Assembly (NCBI GenBank): GCA_963854835.1
Contig: OY978529.1
Span: 3,568,501 to 3,632,500, forward strand
Direction: 5' to 3'
From: Megamerina dolium
Taxonomy: Eukaryota > Arthropoda > Insecta > Diptera > Megamerinidae
DNA length: 64,000 bases
Made by a program: the position numbers and the translations under genes. Positions 11,602 through 23,153 of the stretch are shown here, piece by piece (position 1 is the stretch's first letter; each line of letters begins with the position of its first letter). Under the pieces are notes generated by a model, which worked only from the letters and a program-made list of their open reading frames with translations, was not told the DNA's origin and searched no databases.

Positions 11602-13020
11602 GCAGTCAGTTGAGTGGAGGACCCCGCTCGATCTCGTCTTATCGACTTTCAAAAAGCATTTGACACACGATACACACTATGCTATTCGTAGCGCTCGTGA
11701 ATGCAAAGGGATCCCATTAAAACTAATTAGACTTGGGGGACTCCAAGGCCATCTGACGGAACTCGACTACGCAGACAACATTTGATTGCTGTCACATACC
11801 TACCTTGACATGGCAGCGAAAATCCAAGCAGTACAAAAAGCAGCCGCTAAAGCCGGACTGGCGTTTAATATCCCGAAAACCCAAACTATGCGTATAAACA
11901 CACAAAACACTCACAAATTTGCAATTGAACTGGAGAAGGTACAATCTTATAGCCTAGACAGACGGCAGCCTAATTCCGGATTATCGAGTTAATTCGAATT
12001 AACTCGGGCATTAACTGCAGTTAATCCGCATAAACTCTATGAGTTAATTCTCAAAATAAAAGAGGATTAGGGCAATTTGCGATGACAACACTGCTGAAAA
12101 TTGTCTATTGTGAATTTTTCTTGATCCATTTTACAAAATATTAGGTTTGTTCGCTAACAAAAAACTTTCAACAACTGTTAACAGTTTTTAACATGAAAAG
12201 TGTTGGCGAACAAATAAATCCAGCTGTCAATTACGAACGGTGAATGTCAATTTACTAGTTTCTGATAGTTTTCAGTTCACGTACTTCTTGTAAATTTTCT
12301 CATATCAAGAGTGACAGATGACAGAAATTGATAGTGATAATAATGTAAGTGAGCAGACCTAATAAAACAGCAATCAGCCGTTTAGTTAATCCGCAATACT
12401 GCCGTCTGTCAGGTTATTATTTTATTCGGATTAAGTGCGCCGGTAATCCGGAATTAGGATGCCGTCTGTCTAGGCTATTACTGCTATCTGGGTGACCGGC
12501 GATTCTAGCGAAGATATCAAAAGCCGAACAAAAATGGCAACGACGGCATTCGGCCCGCTGCGAATAATTTGGAACGCATCGCACAGATCACAGCGCACAA
12601 AATTGAAAATATTCAATTCAATTGTCAAACCATCTTTATTATATGGATGCGAAATGTGGAGTGCGGCAGCAGCTGATATAAACTCACTACAAGTCTTCGT
12701 ACGTTTCGTTGCCTACGAAAAATTATAAAAATATACTGGTCAAATACTATCTCAAATGCTGTATTATGGAAGAAAATGGAGCTGGATCGTTCTGTGCAGG
12801 AAGAGCGACAAACTAATAAGGACTGCGAATGACTGGAGCCCCCAAGGAAGTCTTAGACGAAGACCAGCGAACACTTGGAGACGACTATTAGAGTTGAAAA
12901 ACCGTGTCATGCGCCTTCGTTGGAATGAAGTGAAGAGGCTGACACAAAATAGACCCGAATGGAAGAAATTCGTTGTGGCCCTATGTTTCAGCCTGGAACC
13001 CTAGGAATATGGATGGATGG
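11602..13020 (+). mobile_element. 5'-truncated LINE nested in mariner
   Basis: A LINE fragment inserted in the mariner. Reverse-transcriptase remnants: LIDFQKAFDTR at the start, LTELDYADNI (catalytic YADD-type box, here YADN), a helix like AKIQAVQKAAAKAGLAFN, then after the inserted MITE the C-terminal part TKLKIFNSIVKPSLLYGCEM, NDWSPQGSLRRRPANTWRR and NRPEWKKFVVALC. The 3' end is a short ATGG repeat at 13009-13020. An 8-bp duplication ATATCCAA flanks it. The clade is unassigned; the LLYGCE and RRPRNTWRR style is common in insect LINEs annotated as endonuclease-reverse transcriptase. Confidence 0.8.
11950..12477. mobile_element. Non-coding MITE (PIF/Harbinger-like)
   Basis: A 528-bp element with 34-bp terminal inverted repeats (33 of 34 matching; ends TAGCCTAGACAGACGGCA and its complement) and a 3-bp duplication TTA on both sides (11947-11949 and 12478-12480). 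Removing it rejoins the surrounding LINE reading frame. No ORF. Just inside the left end lies a perfect 22-bp palindrome at 11985-12006 (arms CGAGTTAATTC). The TTA duplication suits the PIF/Harbinger superfamily, but no transposase is present to prove it. Confidence 0.85.
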
Positions 13021-13028
13021 ATATCCAA

Positions 13029-13510
13029 AAAGGACCACCATCATCAGCGACTATTATTGTGTAAACTTTTGGACCGATTGAAGGCTAAAATCGCAAAGAA
13101 ATGGCTAGGCTACATTTGTAAAAGAAAAAATCGCTGTTTCACCAAGACACCAATGCACCGTGTCACAAATCGATGAAAACGATGGCAAAATTGAATGAAT
13201 TCGTCTTCGAATTGCTTCCCCACCCCCAACGTATTCTCGAGATTTAGCCCCCAGCGACTTTTTCCTGTTTTCAGATCTCAAGAGTATGCTTTCTGGAAAG
13301 AAATTTAAGTCCGATGATGCATTAATCGCTGAAATTGAGGCCTACTTTGACGAGAATGATAAATCGTACTATGAAAATACTATAATGTTGAATAATAAAA
13401 TCGAGTTTTGTCAAAATTTTGTTGTTTTTTTTTTCATACTTTTTCCTGCGGACTTATTGTGTTTGACAGATGTCAAATAAAAGGGTTGTATTTTTAAAAC
13501 TGTCTCTATC
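13029..13510 (+). mobile_element. Mariner (irritans-like), right part
   Basis: Continuation of the mariner cut at 11601. It reads KRTTIISDYYC, then after a frameshift KLLDRLKAKIAKK, FHQDTNAPCHKSMKTMAKLN (one extra residue beside the second catalytic Asp), LAPSDFFLFSDLK-like sequence in another frame, and MLSGKKFKSDDALIAEIEAY. Frameshifts make it inactive. Confidence 0.8.
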
Positions 13511-14158
13511 CAAAGAGGTCAACGACATCCAACTGTCATTCTTGACCGATCGTACACTAACTACTACTGTACTACTTTACTTGCATTTTGCTTTTGTTGT
13601 TATTCATTTTATCATAACGCGCTTACAATCATACCACAATTGACATGCCTCGTCATTATGGCGCAATGACAAACAGCAACAACAAACAAACAATCAAACG
13701 ATCGAAACGAGACACAGACGAGACGTCGAATGAAACAAAGCAGCGGGTTGTTGATATTCAATGAGAGATAAAAATCCAAATAAAACAACAAAATATCATA
13801 CAATATAAGGTACACGTAAATGCAGAATAAATGTGTACTCATACATATGAGCATGGAGTAGTGAGATTATCTATGGGCCATATTGTTGTTGTTGGTTTTG
13901 TTACAACATGTGGTGGGTTGCGCATTAAACAAATATGTAGAAATAAGTACGATTATATACGAGAACGTACAATTTGCTTAGGAATACATTATAAAGTAGG
14001 TACAATACATTATATAGCCAGCCATAGAGGAGAGAGAGAGAGAGAGTTACGTACAATAGTATATAGTATGCATATGAGATCTTGGATTATGATACGAAAG
14101 ACATAAATACACTCTTCATACACTTACATCTGCATATTTACATATGCATGTGACTTAC
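13511..14158. other. Intron sequence, no feature seen
   Basis: Ordinary AT-rich sequence with a short GA repeat at 14029-14045. It lies directly downstream of the cytohesin exon donor on the minus strand. Confidence 0.4.
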
Positions 14159-14232
14159 CTGAATTTCAAGTAAGAGTTCCTGCTTACGACGACGTAATTC
14201 AATAAGTAATTTCTGTTGTTCCGGTGTCAATT
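14159..14232 (-). CDS. step: Cytohesin (Arf-GEF) coiled-coil exon
   Basis: Internal coding exon of 74 nt encoding 24 full residues, read as LTPEQQKLLIELRRRKQELL followed by LEIQ. The core RRRKQELL and the spacing match the N-terminal coiled coil of cytohesins (CYTH1-4, Drosophila steppke), proteins that activate Arf GTPases at membranes through a Sec7 domain. The acceptor is TATAG just above 14232 and the donor is GTAAGT just below 14159. The exon starts in phase: its first two bases AA join the single G left by the exon at 25065 to make GAA (Glu). It ends in phase 0. The Sec7 and PH exons are not in the window and should lie off the left edge. A Rosa-like transposon sits only about 210 bp upstream of the acceptor. 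Homology is called from recognition of the motif, not from a search. Confidence 0.8.
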
Positions 14233-14444
14233 CTATAATGAAACAAAAGAAAAACGTATATACAAATGAAATCAAACAAAGAAAAAACATTTAAATACAA
14301 TATGTAAATATGATGAATAAGGTAGAAAAAGAGAAATTTCAATTAAATACAAATTTAGCATAATTTAGCTAGATATGCAATTAGTTGAAAGATGACCCAA
14401 AGGTATACAATGTACTAATATACATACATACATAAATTCATATA

Positions 14445-15757
14445 AAGGGTTATCCATTTTGCAGTTTCAAAAGTAAATGTAAATAAAACACATATAAAAT
14501 ATTTTTTATCATGATATTTCTTTTTTATTATAAAGTTTGAACGTTGACATTATGTGTGAAATACTACATCATTTAAATGACCATCACGCGAATTGTTGCA
14601 AGCATCGATTCTTTTGAGGTAATTTTCGACCACTTTTTGACACATATTGGGCGGTATCTCAGCCATAACGTGACGAATGGTGGTTTTTAGGTGCTCAAGA
14701 GTTAAAGGTTTATCTGCATAAACACGGTCTTTCGCGAGAGCCTCACAAAAAAAAGTCAAGCGGTGGCAAATAGCATGATCTTGGTGGCCACTTGATATCG
14801 CCACGACGAGAAATTACGCGGCCAGAAAATTTCTCTTGCAATAAAGCCATATTCGCTCGAGTTGTGTGGCATGTGGCACCGTCTTGTTGAAACCACATAT
14901 TCTCTAAGTCGTATTCTTCAATAGCAGGCAAAAAAAAAGTCGGTTATCATATGACCATAACGCTCCGAATTGACGGTGACAGTCGTTCCATCGTCGTTTT
15001 CGAAGAAGTAAGGTCCAATCACACCTCCGGACCAAAGAGCGCACCAAGCAGTGACTTTTTGTGGATGTAGTGGCCTCTCTTCAATTACTTGAGGATTCTC
15101 AGAACCCCAAATACGACAATTTTGTTTGTTAACATACCCACCGAGTGAGAAATGTGCTTCGTCGCTGAAGAAAATTTTGTTCGAAAAATCGCCGTCGTCC
15201 ACCGCCTGTTGTTCAAGCACCCATTCGACGTATCTACGACGTTGTGAATGGTCTGCTGGCTTCAGTTGTTGTGTGAGCTGGATTTTATATGGATGTAGGT
15301 GTAGATCCAAATGCAAAATACGCCATAATGTGCCGTAATACAGTCCTAATTCCTGAGAACGACGACGAATCGACACATTCGGGTCTTCGGCAACACTTTC
15401 ACTTACAGCAGCGATATTTTCGGTGGTACGAACGAAACGATGATGCACAGACCTTACAATATCTGTAACCGATCCAGTAGTCTCTTCATATTTCTTCACA
15501 ATTTTGCCAATTGCTTGTGTAGTTGGACGATTATGTAAACCATAATCTCCTCTTAAAGCACGATATGTGGCTGTGGCAGAATCACCATTTTTGTAGTAGA
15601 TTTTTACAATTTTAATGCGTTGTGCGATAGTTAAGCGATCCATTTTCGCAAATGTCAGACTTTGAACTGAAAAAGAAAGAAATTGTTTTAACAACTCAGT
15701 TGGACAGATGTCGAATTCTAGCCCTATACTTTTGAAACCGCGAAATGGATAACCCTT
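14445..15757 (-). mobile_element. Rosa-like DD41D Tc1/mariner element
   Basis: A 1.31-kb element bounded by TA and by inverted repeats of about 32 bp (AAGGGTTATCCATTT at both ends, two mismatches). It is the best-preserved transposon in the window and lies in the cytohesin intron. DD41D elements such as Rosa were first described from Ceratitis, which fits a tephritid host. Confidence 0.9.
14550..15643 (-). pseudogene. DD41D transposase, two +1 indels
   Basis: Starts at ATG 15643 (MDRLTIAQRIKIVKIYY) and ends at TAA 14550. It has an N-terminal paired helix-turn-helix region, a catalytic segment FFSDEAHFSLGGYVN (first Asp), WFQQDGATCHTTR (second Asp) and LPPLDFFL (third Asp). The last two are 41 residues apart, so DD41D. 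Total length is 1094 nt. Two frame breaks both lie in T-runs (minus strand; + strand 14930-14939 and 14747-14754), each consistent with one extra T. Subtracting two gives 1092 nt, exactly 364 codons including stop. All three catalytic Asp are present. The element is either one step from active or intact with homopolymer errors in the assembly. Confidence 0.85.
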
Positions 15758-16040
15758 TACATTCCTATGATTTTTTATTTTGAGAAAGCTATTATTTAGT
15801 TAAATTCGGTTTTGTTGGATATTGTTGTTCTTTTGTGAAGAAAATTAACAAATTGGATAATTTTAACACTATGGAGCTATAAAATTTTAACTAATTACTA
15901 ATTTGCACCAAGTTAACCCTCAAGTGTCCAATGTATTTTTAAAGATACAATTATTAGATTTGTTCTAACGTCTCAATTATTGAAAAGTATATCAATTTGT
16001 TAGAAGAAAAAAACCTTAAGATCTATAATTGCAAGTAAAA
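15758..16040. other. AT-rich sequence, nothing seen
   Basis: No open frame with family motifs and no repeat recognised. Confidence 0.3.
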
Positions 16041-17584
16041 TTAAGGGGGAAGACCACCTTGAGCTGTCGGAAAATAAAGTATTTTCGGAATTTTTTTTTT
16101 TCAGCATTAAAACAACTTGCAATGATAAAATGTTTTATAAATATGATTTTATTAGTTATCTTTTTTACAATAAATGTCATTTTTTTTTTTTGCTTGGATC
16201 TCGGGCTCCCTGTACACGCTGCACCAGGTCGCGTAGCCCCCCTCCAGCACGGTTTTCCCCATCGGTGGGACATCTGGACCCTTGGCAAGTGAATCTGAAG
16301 CAAAAGTTAGATAGGCAGGTTATTCTCCATATAATTTCGCACTGAATTACTGAAGCCGTTTTTTGAAAAGTTAATTTTTACGAAAATGGTGGCTATTTAT
16401 AAAAAATTGTTAATTTTTTACCTGTAAAATTTGCCTCAAAATCGTGCTTTAAAAATCCAAATTATAAAATATCAAAAATCCCATCCAGTATTTCAATGCA
16501 GAATTAAATTCTCGATAATTTTGCAAAGTTTCATCAAAATCGGTTGAAAACTGCAAGCGTGATATGTCCCACCAGGAGTTAGAGGAGTTAGATTGTACTC
16601 CAAGCTCACATATACGGCACAATTGCAGTATGCTACAAACAAAGCAGCTAAAGTTACAGCATCACTAAGCAGACTGATGGCAAACATCGGTGGACCGTTG
16701 CCTAGCAAGCGTAAAGTTTTAATGGCGGTAAACCATTCCATCTTACTATATGGATGTGAACTATGGGCCGACACACTCAAAACGGGTTGCAGAAGGAAAA
16801 TTATATCAGCTGTACAAAGGACTATGGCCCTACGAATAACATGTGCCTATCGCACAGTGTCGTATAGTGCGGTGCTAGCAATAGCGGGTGTAACACCAAT
16901 TGACCTGATAGCAGAAGACCGAAAAAAGTTGTACCTACTAAAAAAATCTGGAGGCTATACACCACAAGCTGAAAAGCAAATAAGAGAGCAGACAATTAAT
17001 ATCTGGCAAGAGAAATGGGAGAACGACACGTATGGCAGATGGACCATAAAAATTATACCAAGCATATGTGAATGAATTGGGCGAAGACACGGAGAGGTTA
17101 ATTATTACCTAACCCAGTTGTTATCTGGCCACGGCTATTTCTGTAAATATTAACATAGAATGGGGAAGAGAGCGCATGCCAGATGCGTATACGATGATGC
17201 GGAAGAAGACGACGTAGAGCATACTTTCTTCAGTTGCGAAAGATGGAATAATGAAAGGAGCGTATTGGAGCAGCAAATCGGGTTATGGACAGTTGAAAAC
17301 CTGGTCGAAAAACTGTTACACAGCGAAGAAAACTGAAACGCTATTTCGCGGTATACGGAATGCGTACTCAGAAGAAAGAAGCGGGACCTGGACGCAGGTC
17401 AAAACGAGTAAAGTCTAATAAAGACTCACTAGGGCCCTACCCCGAAGTAATACTACCGTGGTTCCGGGGTAGGTTCAAAGGTCCTTGATGGAGGGGGAAG
17501 TTTTTTAGTGTCTGCGACGACACACTCTGTAATTGTGACGATAGTTACGGGTCAGTGGGTCAGCCATATTGTTACCTCCTCACC

Positions 17585-17618
<34 letters not shown>

Positions 17619-17840
17619 CCCCCAGTTTACAAAATGTCGTTTCGAGATAAAAGCGTTTGAAGTTTTAGAAACTCGCTCAGTGCCCCGGGAAATTTTTTAA
17701 AAAATCATCTCGTTACCTCGTTTAAATGTTTCTGGCGGACTATAGATGCATACTACATTAAAGTACACACCTCATAGAACATTTCGAGCAAAAAAAAAAA
17801 ATCGATTTTTTCAAACCGTCAAAGTGGTCTTCCACCTTAA
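16041..17840. mobile_element. TTAA-flanked element with inverted ends
   Basis: The left end TTAAGGGGGAAGACCACCTT and the right end, read in reverse complement, TTAAGGTGGAAGACCACTTT match at 18 of 20 positions. TTAA is the outermost sequence on both sides, as with piggyBac-type target sites. About 750 bp is the element itself; an R1-like LINE of about 1 kb sits inside. No transposase is seen. A third related end (CCCCCTTAA at 19288-19296) allows the alternative of a larger 16041-19296 element. Confidence 0.45.
16578..17617 (+). mobile_element. R1-like LINE, 3' part with poly(A)
   Basis: 5'-truncated ORF2 end: from 16593 KAAKVTASLSRLMANIGGP, ILLYGCELWADTLK, RTMALRITCAYRTVSYSAVL, AIAGVTPIDLIAEDR, then a degraded C-terminal motif reading LLSGHGYFCKY, MPDA-, and EDDVEHTFFSCERWN (cysteine-histidine knuckle). 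This order is typical of R1-clade LINEs. A 3' UTR with a CCCTACCCCGAAG...GGGGTAGG stem is followed by about 30 A residues (17587-17617). A stop after 17075 breaks the frame. Confidence 0.8.
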
Positions 17841-18396
17841 ACAATAAAGTCGAAAAAAAAAAATTTTTTTTTCTTTAAATTATTGCGAAAATAAAAAATT
17901 TTTGCATGCTAAAATCAAGATTTCATGTCCCAAAAAATAAATATCTACATAAAATAGAATATTTGAATGATATTTAACAATTTCAACACATTCCGCATGC
18001 CAACTGCTGTACCCGAATAAATATCAATATTGAATTTTAGCTATTAAAAAAAATTTTTTTCCGAAAAACTCAAAATCATTAATATATTCATACAAATTTC
18101 AAGTCAATCGGAGCAAAATTGACGAAGTCATGACTATTTTTATACCTGTCGGATATTTATACCTACCTGGCTTGAGCGCGCTATTGTTACCAGGCAACAA
18201 GAGCAAAAATATGCTTTAGACATCATGGATGATTGCAACATCCTTTATGGACCTGGCATCGATGATTTAGTGTGAGGTAAGCCGACAGAACTCGCTTATG
18301 AACGTTTCATCCCAAATTTTTTGTGTTCAAAACTTTAAAGTGTTTTTCCAACTTCAAAACTACTGCATCGATCGTTTTGAAATTTTGAACAGTATT
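17841..18396. other. AT-rich repeat-derived sequence
   Basis: Long A/T tracts and no gene. It may belong to the same TTAA-ended repeat as 16041. Confidence 0.3.
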
Positions 18397-18846
18397 TAAA
18401 AAAACTACACTCTATAAGTCTCTCATCATGCCTGTCCTTACGTATGGCGCTAAAACCTCGACAATTTCCACCTCAGATGAGCGAATGCTTGGGGTTTTCG
18501 AGAGAAAAGTCCTACGCAAGATCTTTGGACCTATTTGCGTTGATGGCGAGTAGTAAATAATTTACAACCATCAGCTGTACAAAATCTAGCGGCTGCGCTG
18601 TATAGGTCATGTCGAGCAAATGGAAGGACACGCACCAGCTTAGAAGTTGTTAATTCGGAACCCGCTGGAGGATGACGCAGAAAAAAAGGAAGACCTAACC
18701 TCCGGTGGAAAGACCAAGTACTGGAAAACCTGACGGCGCTTGGAATTTCTAACTGGCGCCAGCTAGCGAAGAACAGAGATGGCTGGCGAAGCATGTTATA
18801 TTCGGCCTAAATCGATAATCGGTTGTTATGGCAACATAAGTAGTAA
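18397..18846 (+). mobile_element. RTE-like LINE, 3' fragment
   Basis: Homologous at DNA level to 45045-45515. It carries CTCTATAAGTCTCTCATCATG, GCGAATGCTTGGGGTTTTCG, ACCTCCGGTGGAAAGACC, the GCGCCAGCTAGCGAAGAACA block encoding NWRQLAKNRDGW, and the 3' end CATAAGTAGTAAGT. One stop interrupts the reading frame (TAG at about 18551). Confidence 0.85.
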
Positions 18847-20109
18847 GTATTTCTGTACATATTTTACGTGGTAACGCTATTTTTTTTCAAATTTGTTAAT
18901 ATTTTTCATTTTACAATAAAAAATTAACCGATTTTTTCGCAATAAAAATCGCATTATTTCCTTCAAAATGTTCCCAAAAAAGTGAAAATAATTAAAATTT
19001 CATAAAAAAAAACCCCTGTGTTACCTGGGCAAAGCGATTATCTAACGGTATAACTTTGATTTTTTAATTTCAGATGATCCAGCATGAGGGACAGCGCAAT
19101 TCAACTTTTTTCCGAGAAGCTTCAGAATAATTGCTGCCATTGCCGTATTTTTTCATATTTCTCCATGAAAATTTTACACAATATTCTTCAAATGTCATAC
19201 TATAATGTATCATTGGTTCTAATAAATAGATTTTAACTGATGTTATAATTACAAAAATGTGCCTTTTTTACACGAATTACACCTATTCCCCCTTAAAGAC
19301 CACACTAATTCCGCTTGGAAGCATGCAACTTACAAATTCTCCGATATTCTTAGAAACCAATCATCAACTTTTATAGAATCTAGAGTAATAACAATCTGAA
19401 TACTTCTCTGAGTATACAATAGATCGTAGAGGTCGCGATACACAAGAGAATTATTACCAACCCCTTGCTTCCTACACCTTCCATCTAAAAATGCTTTCTT
19501 TTGTTTGCAATGTAATTTTTAGCTGAATGGTGTGGATTTGAAAACTGCTTGCACTGTGTAGATAGGAGGGTAGTCTGTGTTCATTAGGAAAGCTCACTTA
19601 TGCCCTCAGTCCTTATATTCCTTAAATCGAACGACAGACTGGTGAAACAGACTTGCGATAGTGTTATTGTTAAATTTACATCAAATATACAACTTTCCCC
19701 ACGTTTCTGTAGATTCAACAAAAGATATGCCCTTTGTTGGCCAATCCCATTATTGTTGTATGTGTTCCAAGATATACCGTTGTCGATGATTCCACCAGTC
19801 ATTACCCTCACAACGCTTTTATCTACATTAAGTAGACTTTTTGTGCGCCTTCACTCCAAGATTGACTTTTTATAGCGCGCATTACTAGTTTTGGAGCTCA
19901 GAATGAAGATGGCAGTACTCGTCAAGAAGTAGGGAATATGTTTGCGAATTTTTTTTTTTAGTAGTACTCGCCAAAATTTATACAATTTTGGACCCGCATT
20001 CGTTTGACAATTATTTGAGTGAGTCAATGAGATTGTTTTTATGAAAATCCGACTATAGAGCTGTACCAAACTTTGTGGGATAATCATGGAGTTCTCGTAC
20101 GAGATTACT
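18847..20109. other. AT-rich, no gene seen
   Basis: Contains a TTAA-terminated motif at 19288-19296. The overlapping plus and minus open frames at 19584-19875 lack motifs. Confidence 0.35.
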
Positions 20110-20300
20110 ATCCATCACTTCACAACTTAAATCCAAAAAAAGGCGGGAAAAATTGCGCTCGCAGTTTAAAAATGTAAAATTCCGAAGCCAATACCATCGC
20201 AAATAACTATTTTGCAGAAATAGACGGCGATTACTACTTGGACGGGTTAAAGAGATGTGGGAGCATAACTGGGAAAAGTATATAGATCTACACCATGCCA
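20110..20300 (+). mobile_element. Mariner C-terminal remnant
   Basis: Reads NYFAEIDGDYYLDGLKR and then, after a one-base shift, WEHNWEKYIDL, the usual end of irritans-type mariner transposases (AYFADLDKSYY-like then KLEHRW-like). No inverted repeat identified. Confidence 0.5.
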
Positions 20301-20888
20301 AAAAAAAAAAAAATCAAATTACAATTTGAAATTTGACCACGTTCTAAGTCTATATTCGATAGCGCTACTGCATCTAATCAAATTTCTTACACACACATTC
20401 TTAACCGCATATTACGTTATCGATATTGTAGTCACATGAATTTATATAATTGAGGTAAATACAATAAATTATCGTTTATACATTGAGAGTTTAGTAGTTA
20501 TTACCTTACATAATATAGGGTGTTTTAGAGTGAATAATAAAAATATAAAAGAAATTTTTATTTTATGGCGACTGTATTTAAGAAATGCTGAAATCTGTCT
20601 GTCTGCCTTATACTCCGTAAACGATTGGGTTATTTTATAATCTGGGTCCCCAGCCTGGGTGAAATACGGCACGGTTCGAATAACACCTTTATCTAACCTA
20701 ATCTGCTTTCCAGATTGCCAATTGTTGATAGTTGTTTATCGTACAACAATGAGATAAAATACCACTACAAAAAATAATTAAACGGTCTTAACATGCCCAA
20801 CAGGTCCAAATTATGAAAATAGGTTTTTGTTGTTGTTGTAAGAGACAACAATTTCGAAATCACGAATAGATATGTATGTCAGTTAATT

Positions 20889-21545
20889 GAGTTGTTGTTG
20901 TTCACATCGACCAGCTCCAGGAAGACGGCAGCCTCCAGGGGATTCGTCCACAGTGTAGATGGGGCCAAACCGGTACGCCTTCTGGGGCAGGCGAAAAGAT
21001 GACGGATGTCGTGCGTGCTTTATTGGCACCGCGGGCATCGGTCTGGAATCGTATCAGACAGCCGGTGCCTGTAGCAGTTCAAGCGCCAAAGTGGCTCGAG
21101 CGGATCTAGGGAGCTGTTGTTCGCAGTCTGCAATTGGCGGCGGGCGACCCTCTAGCACGATGTTATGAGCATGACCCTCGATGGCCGCCTCCAGCGAGTG
21201 TTGATGCAATGAATTCAGAGCCACCCTATGCGTACTAGAGCTCAAATCATCTAGCAGGTGACTCATATGCCCATCGAATGAGCGTAAGCCACCACGGATA
21301 CTATGCGGGGGAGGGGCAAACTGCATTAAACGGTTGTTGGGGTGTGATGAAAGGTGGCAGTTGTGCTCACGCGCTTTTAGCATTCGCGTTTCCTGATGAA
21401 GGTAATCCTCATGCGCCATCTTATGGCAGCCTGATTGCCAAAGCAGTATTCTGCCGGGTTTTCAGAAGCCGCCATTGCGTGTCGCTTATGAGTGGCGTCC
21501 AAATTGAAACCGCGCTTAGTTGATGATCGACCTGCCGATGGCCTT
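20889..21545 (-). mobile_element. Jockey-like LINE, C-terminal part
   Basis: GC-rich compared with its surroundings. In minus orientation: MAHEDYLHQETRMLKAREHN, an alanine/arginine-rich stretch, QQLPRSARATL, then in a second frame NCYRHRLSDTIPDRCPRCQ, STHDIRHLFACPRR and TLWTNPLEAAVFLEL. The CPxC...H...C knuckle followed by LW-NP-AA-FL is the standard end of a group of fly non-LTR elements. Frameshifts separate the parts. Confidence 0.75.
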
Positions 21546-21689
21546 ATCTTGCGAAAAATTGTTTTCGATGGATACAGTGCCATATAGATGCATATAGATT
21601 TGTGTTTTTCTTGTTTGCAAAAAAAAAAAAAAAACAAGACGAAACCACCATACATTTTGTACATTTCGTTTGCAGTATTTTCAAGCAAA

Positions 21690-22595
21690 AACTATGTGGA
21701 GTCTTCCAAAATGAAAAGAAAAAATATAAAAAGTAAAAATGGGCGACTTTGACAGCTACTTTGACAGATTGTCAGAATCAGAAGTTTAGCAACTCCAAAA
21801 AACACTCTATACTTATAATTGTTCAACATAAAAATATAATTTCTAGTTCTAATTTCAATAATCTAGTTGCTCTTCAACGAAACTTGTACATTTACAATTC
21901 TATACAATCTCTGTGACAGATATAATATATACAGATACGAATAGAGATATATGAAGACTTTTCAGTCTAAAATACAGAGTATCATTAAGATTTAATACAA
22001 ATACTACAAATTATGACTAATACTTGGTGAAATATTGAAATTCAAATGTATTTCATCATAAAATGTGAACATTTTTTTTTTTTTTCTATTTTTGCGCAAT
22101 TTTTCTTTTAGAAATAAAATTTGAGTGCAAAAATTATTTCAGAAAAACAAAATTATAATTTTACACAAACAACAAAGCATAACAATAATAAATATCATAG
22201 TAATTTGTAAAATCTGATCTCATATGAACTTTTCAAAAATAATGTTGATGATGATGATTATTATTATTATTATTATTGTTGGTTGTAGTATGATTCAAGT
22301 TCAAAGCACAGCTTAAATATGATATTAATGCCTACATACATGCGAGTCTACATGATACCATACATAGTGGCAATTAACGATTTACGATGGATGTTTTGTT
22401 GTTGTGGGTTTTGAGGTTTTTGCAAGTTGTTGTTGTAGTTTTATTTTTCAAATATAGATAATATACTTATACAGGGTATCCAGATGTTTAAATACCTATC
22501 ATTAAGACATGATATATCACCAGAGATATGTGTTGATTCTATTTTGTTGCTCTTGAACACTTAACATGCAAAATATTTAATTCGACTTTAGTAAT
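21690..22595. other. AT-rich with microsatellites
   Basis: An ATT/ATG triplet run at 22240-22277 and T-runs at 22071-22087. No gene seen. Confidence 0.4.
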
Positions 22596-23153
22596 ATTCA
22601 ATGACTAATCGAAACTAAGATCCATTGAATAGCTTCATTTTTGACCTCAGAAAAGCGAGCTGCAGACTTAATGAGCTGTAAATACACCACATAATAATTG
22701 GGTTCTTGTTTAAGACTAAGATATAAATGCTCATTTCCACCACAAATGGTGGACAATATTATGAAATTATTTATGCTATGATGATGATTCCATCCTTCAA
22801 TTGTTCTTTGCATCGACAATTTATCAATTTCGCTATTTGTGTGCGTTTTGGTGAAGCAAAATTGCGAACCAGGTCAAGAAGAAGGCTGTTCACTCCTCAA
22901 TGGTGACTCGTCATATGCTCTTTCATTGACATCATAACATTTTTGTCAACTTGTTTAGAGATTTATGACATTCTAAATAGTTTTATGATAGAATATAGTT
23001 AGATAGATAAGATTGGTATGAGGAAAAACAGAAGAGAAATTTAGGAAATAAACAAAATAAGAAAGAAAAAGAGGATGAAGGATAAAAATTACGTTTTTTC
23101 AAACTTATTTGACTATCTAATTAATGTATTTCAGTAATAGATGATGGTATTAT

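Noticed and set aside
1..14158. Search for Sec7 or PH exons of cytohesin on the minus strand
   Set aside because: No frame with Sec7 motifs such as KKFNMDPKKGI was found, so the exons are taken to lie outside the window.
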